Source of the DNA: Anaerovibrio lipolyticus DSM 3074
GTDB taxonomy: Bacteria; Bacillota; Negativicutes; Selenomonadales; Selenomonadaceae
Assembly (NCBI RefSeq): GCF_900141865.1
Contig: NZ_FQYW01000005.1
Location: 153,743 to 217,742, forward strand
Direction of reading: 5' to 3'
Length of the DNA stretch: 64,000 nucleotides
The notes beneath the pieces were generated by a model. It saw only the letters and a list, made by a program, of their open reading frames with translations. It ran no database searches and was not told the DNA's origin. The translations under genes and the position numbers were made by a program. Positions 61,520 to 64,000 of the stretch are shown here, one piece after another; position 1 is the stretch's first letter; each line of letters opens with the position of its first letter.

Positions 61520-61957
61520 TTAAACGGCTTCAACAGTAGCCTTTAAGCATACGGCGGTTGTATCGTCGTTGATTGGTGTTGTGGCGTTGCTTGCGTCATA
61601 TTTTACCCAAATAATTGTATTTGTGTCTGTTATATCGCTTGTTATGTCGGCACTATGTCCCCATGTGCCATTAGTCAAGGCGTTTTCTGCGTCGGTGTAA
61701 TTATTATCCAGGCATACAAACCAATTATTAATATTCCCGCCTGTAGTCTGATATTCTGAGCCGTCCCAATATGCAAAAGAAATATTCACGCCGTCGGCGG
61801 TCTTGTAACCTGTATCGGTTCTTACAGCCACCTTTACCGCTTTTTGCTCTGTTAGTTTGAGCGTAATGGCTAAAGGTGCTGTGTTGGTATGGTCTTGACT
61901 TATTAATGTACCGTCCTTTTGGTCTTTGGTTGGGTTATTTGTGTATAGATTAATCAT
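61520..61957 (-). CDS. phage tail-region protein of unknown function
   Basis: 145 residues, beta-rich, polar and acidic, starting MINLYTNNPTKDQKDGTLIS. No motif recognised; internal VRTDTGYKTADGVNISFAYW and IIWVKYDASNATTPINDDT. Lies between the 111-residue tail protein and the LamG-like protein; may be a baseplate or decoration protein. Confidence 0.6.
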   Translation of the reverse strand: MINLYTNNPTKDQKDGTLISQDHTNTAPLAITLKLTEQKAVKVAVRTDTGYKTADGVNISFAYWDGSEYQTTGGNINNWFVCLDNNYTDAENALTNGTWGHSADITSDITDTNTIIWVKYDASNATTPINDDTTAVCLKATVEAV

Positions 61958-61983
61958 TGTTTAAATTCCTCCATAAAAAATAT

Positions 61984-62319
61984 TTATATAGTCCACAATT
62001 CAAGCTCACAAGTTATATAATCCTCAAACCTAGAAAAATAGCCGTATGAGATTACTTTTACCCTCATGCTTTGCCATGTTATACCACTAGGGTCTATAAA
62101 TGTTATTAATGTTCTAGTTTGAAAGTAATTCCATACTAAAATAAAATTGTCCTTGTGGAATGTGGCTGTTAATGTGATTTTATCCCCTGAAGCTATATGT
62201 CCATAATCTTGGACAACGTTCCCGCCGTCTGTCTGTATCATGGTTTGTCTATCATCTGTTGTGATTTTGAATGACTCGGGGGTGGACAAGCTTACAGCGT
62301 TACCGATTTTTATTTTCAT
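61984..62319 (-). CDS. phage tail protein, small, after tape measure
   Basis: 111 residues, beta-rich: MKIKIGNAVSLSTPESFKIT, TLTATFHKDNFILVWNYFQT, RVKVISYGYFSRFEDYITCE. It lies four bases after the tape-measure stop codon, the usual place of distal-tail or adaptor proteins; the sequence is consistent with a short Dit-like or XkdP-like part but not diagnostic. Confidence 0.65.
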   Translation of the reverse strand: MKIKIGNAVSLSTPESFKITTDDRQTMIQTDGGNVVQDYGHIASGDKITLTATFHKDNFILVWNYFQTRTLITFIDPSGITWQSMRVKVISYGYFSRFEDYITCELELWTI

Positions 62320-62322
62320 ATA

Positions 62323-63768
62323 TTACGCACCCCCATAAGAAATATTTATGTTTGTTGTGTTATTATTAGGTAAAATGTCCAATATCTTTTTACAAGCACT
62401 TTGGGCTACTTCATTACTAACGTCTTCCAATCCCTCAACACGAACATTCAAGTTATAGTTAATGTCTTCTTGAGGTGCTTGTGTTGCTGTTATCGTTGTT
62501 GCTGTGTTTAGATTTTGCATATTATTAGCATATTCGGAGCTAAACATCGGGATAGCTTGTGTACCTTTTAGAATCCAACGGTCAGGCATAGAATCATAAA
62601 TCGGAATTATATTATCGTTCGCCTGTTTCATCGCCATTTCAAAACCTGCTATTTCTGCCTTTGTAGTCCACGCATCTGCTGGCAAATTAGCGTCTTTTCT
62701 CATTTCCCCGATAATGGCATTAATAGCGTTGGCTTGCTTTTCTTCTTCTGAGCCACCGCCCGCCATAGCTTTACGGTACAGCTTGAGGTACTTGTAATTC
62801 TCTTTGAACATATGGAGAGCCGTTTCTTGTTGGAGCTGGCGTTTTTGCTCCTCAGCCCATTCAGTGGCTTTTACCTCGTCCACGCCTTTTTGTTTCCAGG
62901 CTTCTTTTTCTTTTTCGATTTCGTCAAGGCGGTTTTGATACGCTGATTTCCATACAGAATTGATTTTATCAATAACTTGGTCGTTAAATTCCTTTATTAT
63001 CTTTGCTTTTTGGGCTTGTGTGGCTTTTTCTATTTCAGTTTCACTTACGCCTTTTTCTTTCCATTTTTGCATAGAAACATCAATATTATGTAATTGTGTT
63101 TCTAGGTCTGTATGGGATAATGAGTATAATGACTCGTGTAGTTCAGCCGTTGCCTTTGCTTGCTCCTCCTGCTGTCTTTGTTGGGCTTTTTGTGCTTGCG
63201 TTTCTGCTTGTATTTGTTTTTGCCGTTCTTGGCTTCTTTTGTCTATATCGGCATAGTAAGCTTTTAATGCTTTTTGTGCTTCTTCTTGTTGGTCGTTGGC
63301 TTCTCTTTGAGCTTGTACGTCGTCTTTATTTGCCAACAAACCCGCCATTAATGGCATCATTGTCGGATTTCCCGCATATGAAAGCAACGCCATACCATAG
63401 CCCGCATCAAATTCAGCTTTTATATTTTTTAGGACGTTCCCGACATTTTCGCCGTTCACGCCCACCGCCTCAAGGGCGTCTGCGACGGTTCGCACGGCGT
63501 CGCCCGCTGTTTTCATGGAGTCTATGAGAATTTCACCCATTAGTTGGATATTTTCTTTATTATCCCTAATTAGAGTTATCCAACTTTCGAACATTTCTAT
63601 AATCTCAGGCATCATTTCCTTAGATACAGGAAGAAGGGCAGAGCCTAGAGCTAATTTTAATTGGCTCATTTCCATTTCCATTTTTTGCCACTCAAGATAT
63701 GTTTCGTGGGCATCTTGTGGATTTAAAAGGTAAGCGTCAAAGTTTAAGTCGTCTTCCCGCCAGCCCAT
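62323..63768 (-). CDS. phage tail tape-measure protein, probably 5'-truncated by an IS66 element
   Basis: Open frame of 481 residues. N-terminal part (LEWQKMEMEMSQLKLALGSA, LLPVSKEMMPEIIEMFESWI) is typical of the middle of tape-measure proteins, not of their start; then a low-complexity Gln/Ala/Glu coiled coil (QAQKAQQRQQEEQAKATAEL) and a polar C-terminus. An intact protein would carry several hundred more N-terminal residues. An in-frame TAG lies nine codons upstream of the ATG, and a transposition gene on the other strand begins 86 bases away, so the gene was likely cut by insertion. Confidence 0.75.
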   Translation of the reverse strand: MGWREDDLNFDAYLLNPQDAHETYLEWQKMEMEMSQLKLALGSALLPVSKEMMPEIIEMFESWITLIRDNKENIQLMGEILIDSMKTAGDAVRTVADALEAVGVNGENVGNVLKNIKAEFDAGYGMALLSYAGNPTMMPLMAGLLANKDDVQAQREANDQQEEAQKALKAYYADIDKRSQERQKQIQAETQAQKAQQRQQEEQAKATAELHESLYSLSHTDLETQLHNIDVSMQKWKEKGVSETEIEKATQAQKAKIIKEFNDQVIDKINSVWKSAYQNRLDEIEKEKEAWKQKGVDEVKATEWAEEQKRQLQQETALHMFKENYKYLKLYRKAMAGGGSEEEKQANAINAIIGEMRKDANLPADAWTTKAEIAGFEMAMKQANDNIIPIYDSMPDRWILKGTQAIPMFSSEYANNMQNLNTATTITATQAPQEDINYNLNVRVEGLEDVSNEVAQSACKKILDILPNNNTTNINISYGGA

Positions 63769-64000
63769 TCTCGTGGGATAATAACACTAACAAATTAAAG
63801 TTTTGCCGAATGTCTTCGTGTTTCGGGAAAACTTCAAATTGGAGGTGTTTTCTTTGGCGGATAATTCGTTAGAAATACGAACCAGGGTCCGCATGGCTCA
63901 ATGGCAGTCAATAATTAAAGAGTGCAAGGAATCCGGCATGACGGTAGCTGAATTCTGTGAAGACAGAAATATCAGTTGGCACGCCTATTACTATTGGCTG
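63769..64000 (+). mobile_element. left part of an IS66-family insertion sequence
   Basis: The bases after the tape-measure fragment belong to an IS66-type element that continues outside the window: short left end, strong ribosome site GGAGGTG at 63841-63847, then the accessory gene. The exact left boundary and target duplication cannot be set without the right end. Confidence 0.7.
63854..64000 (+). CDS. tnpA: IS66-family accessory transposition protein TnpA (partial)
   Basis: Open to the window edge; 49 residues seen. Starts at TTG (63854) six bases after GGAGGTG. Pattern RMAQWQSIIKECKESGMTVA, then EFCEDRNISWHAYYYWL, matches the N-terminal helix-turn-helix of the IS66 orf1 (TnpA) protein, whose members end this region in YYYWLRK. 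It precedes tnpB and the transposase gene in complete IS66 elements. Confidence 0.85.
   Translation, partial: MADNSLEIRTRVRMAQWQSIIKECKESGMTVAEFCEDRNISWHAYYYWL

Noticed and set aside
1..64000. CRISPR array
   Set aside because: No regularly spaced identical repeats of 24-40 bases were seen; the repeat families found are dispersed or within a coding frame.

Overview
The window looks like a chromosomal segment of an anaerobic, propionate-type diderm Firmicute (Negativicutes, Selenomonadaceae-like). The evidence is a Firmicutes-style dcw cluster with MraZ, DUF881 and small-basic-protein genes; a MurE carrying the DNPR motif of meso-diaminopimelate ligases; an O-antigen-ligase-like protein, which implies an outer membrane; CIRCE, T-box and cobalamin riboswitch control; and a large methylmalonyl-CoA gene set. 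This is inference: no rRNA or other taxonomic marker is present. Nearly all genes lie on the minus strand. LAYOUT. 1-8.6 kb: 3' end of an AraC-type regulator, a dCache chemoreceptor, htpG behind a perfect CIRCE operator, a secreted protein of unknown role, and an operon of a solute-binding protein, rimO and a CinA C-terminal amidohydrolase. 8.8-22.7 kb: the division/cell-wall cluster, transcribed mraZ-rsmH-ftsL-like, then murE-murF-mraY-murD-murG-murC-ddl-ftsQ-DUF881-sbp-ftsZ; ftsI, ftsW, murB and ftsA are missing from it. 22.9-29.3 kb: polysaccharide deacetylase, DUF1858 protein, FabK, a Doc toxin with a tiny antitoxin, an AT-rich cassette (KAS III, SDR, acyl carrier protein, GNAT), and a ribbon-helix-helix regulator. 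Two large fold-back elements lie here. 29.7-43.7 kb: two complete methylmalonyl-CoA mutase systems. The first operon runs CoA transferase, split mutase (catalytic plus B12 subunits), MeaB, epimerase, and the carboxyltransferase and biotin-carrier subunits of a decarboxylase or transcarboxylase. The second runs mutA-mutB-meaB and an MsrA-like protein lacking the catalytic cysteine, behind a cobalamin riboswitch and two tandem terminators. Together these convert succinate via succinyl-CoA and methylmalonyl-CoA to propionyl-CoA and propionate. 43.9-53.4 kb: Ca2+-type P-ATPase, TerC-like protein, O-antigen ligase, folC, valS with a T-box leader, and tRNA-Leu(UAG). 53.6-64.0 kb: the right end of a siphophage-like prophage on the minus strand (tape measure, tail proteins, holin, endolysin, integrase) next to the tRNA-Leu. 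The tape-measure gene appears to be cut by an IS66-family element that runs off the window. MOST INTERESTING. A candidate type I toxin-antitoxin module in the prophage (22-residue hydrophobic peptide, convergent antisense RNA, both promoters and terminators visible); the B12 riboswitch placed before a B12-dependent mutase; the cysteine-less MsrA homologue in that operon; the ACP-centred cassette; and several families of structured repeats in which stems differ in sequence but keep their pairing.
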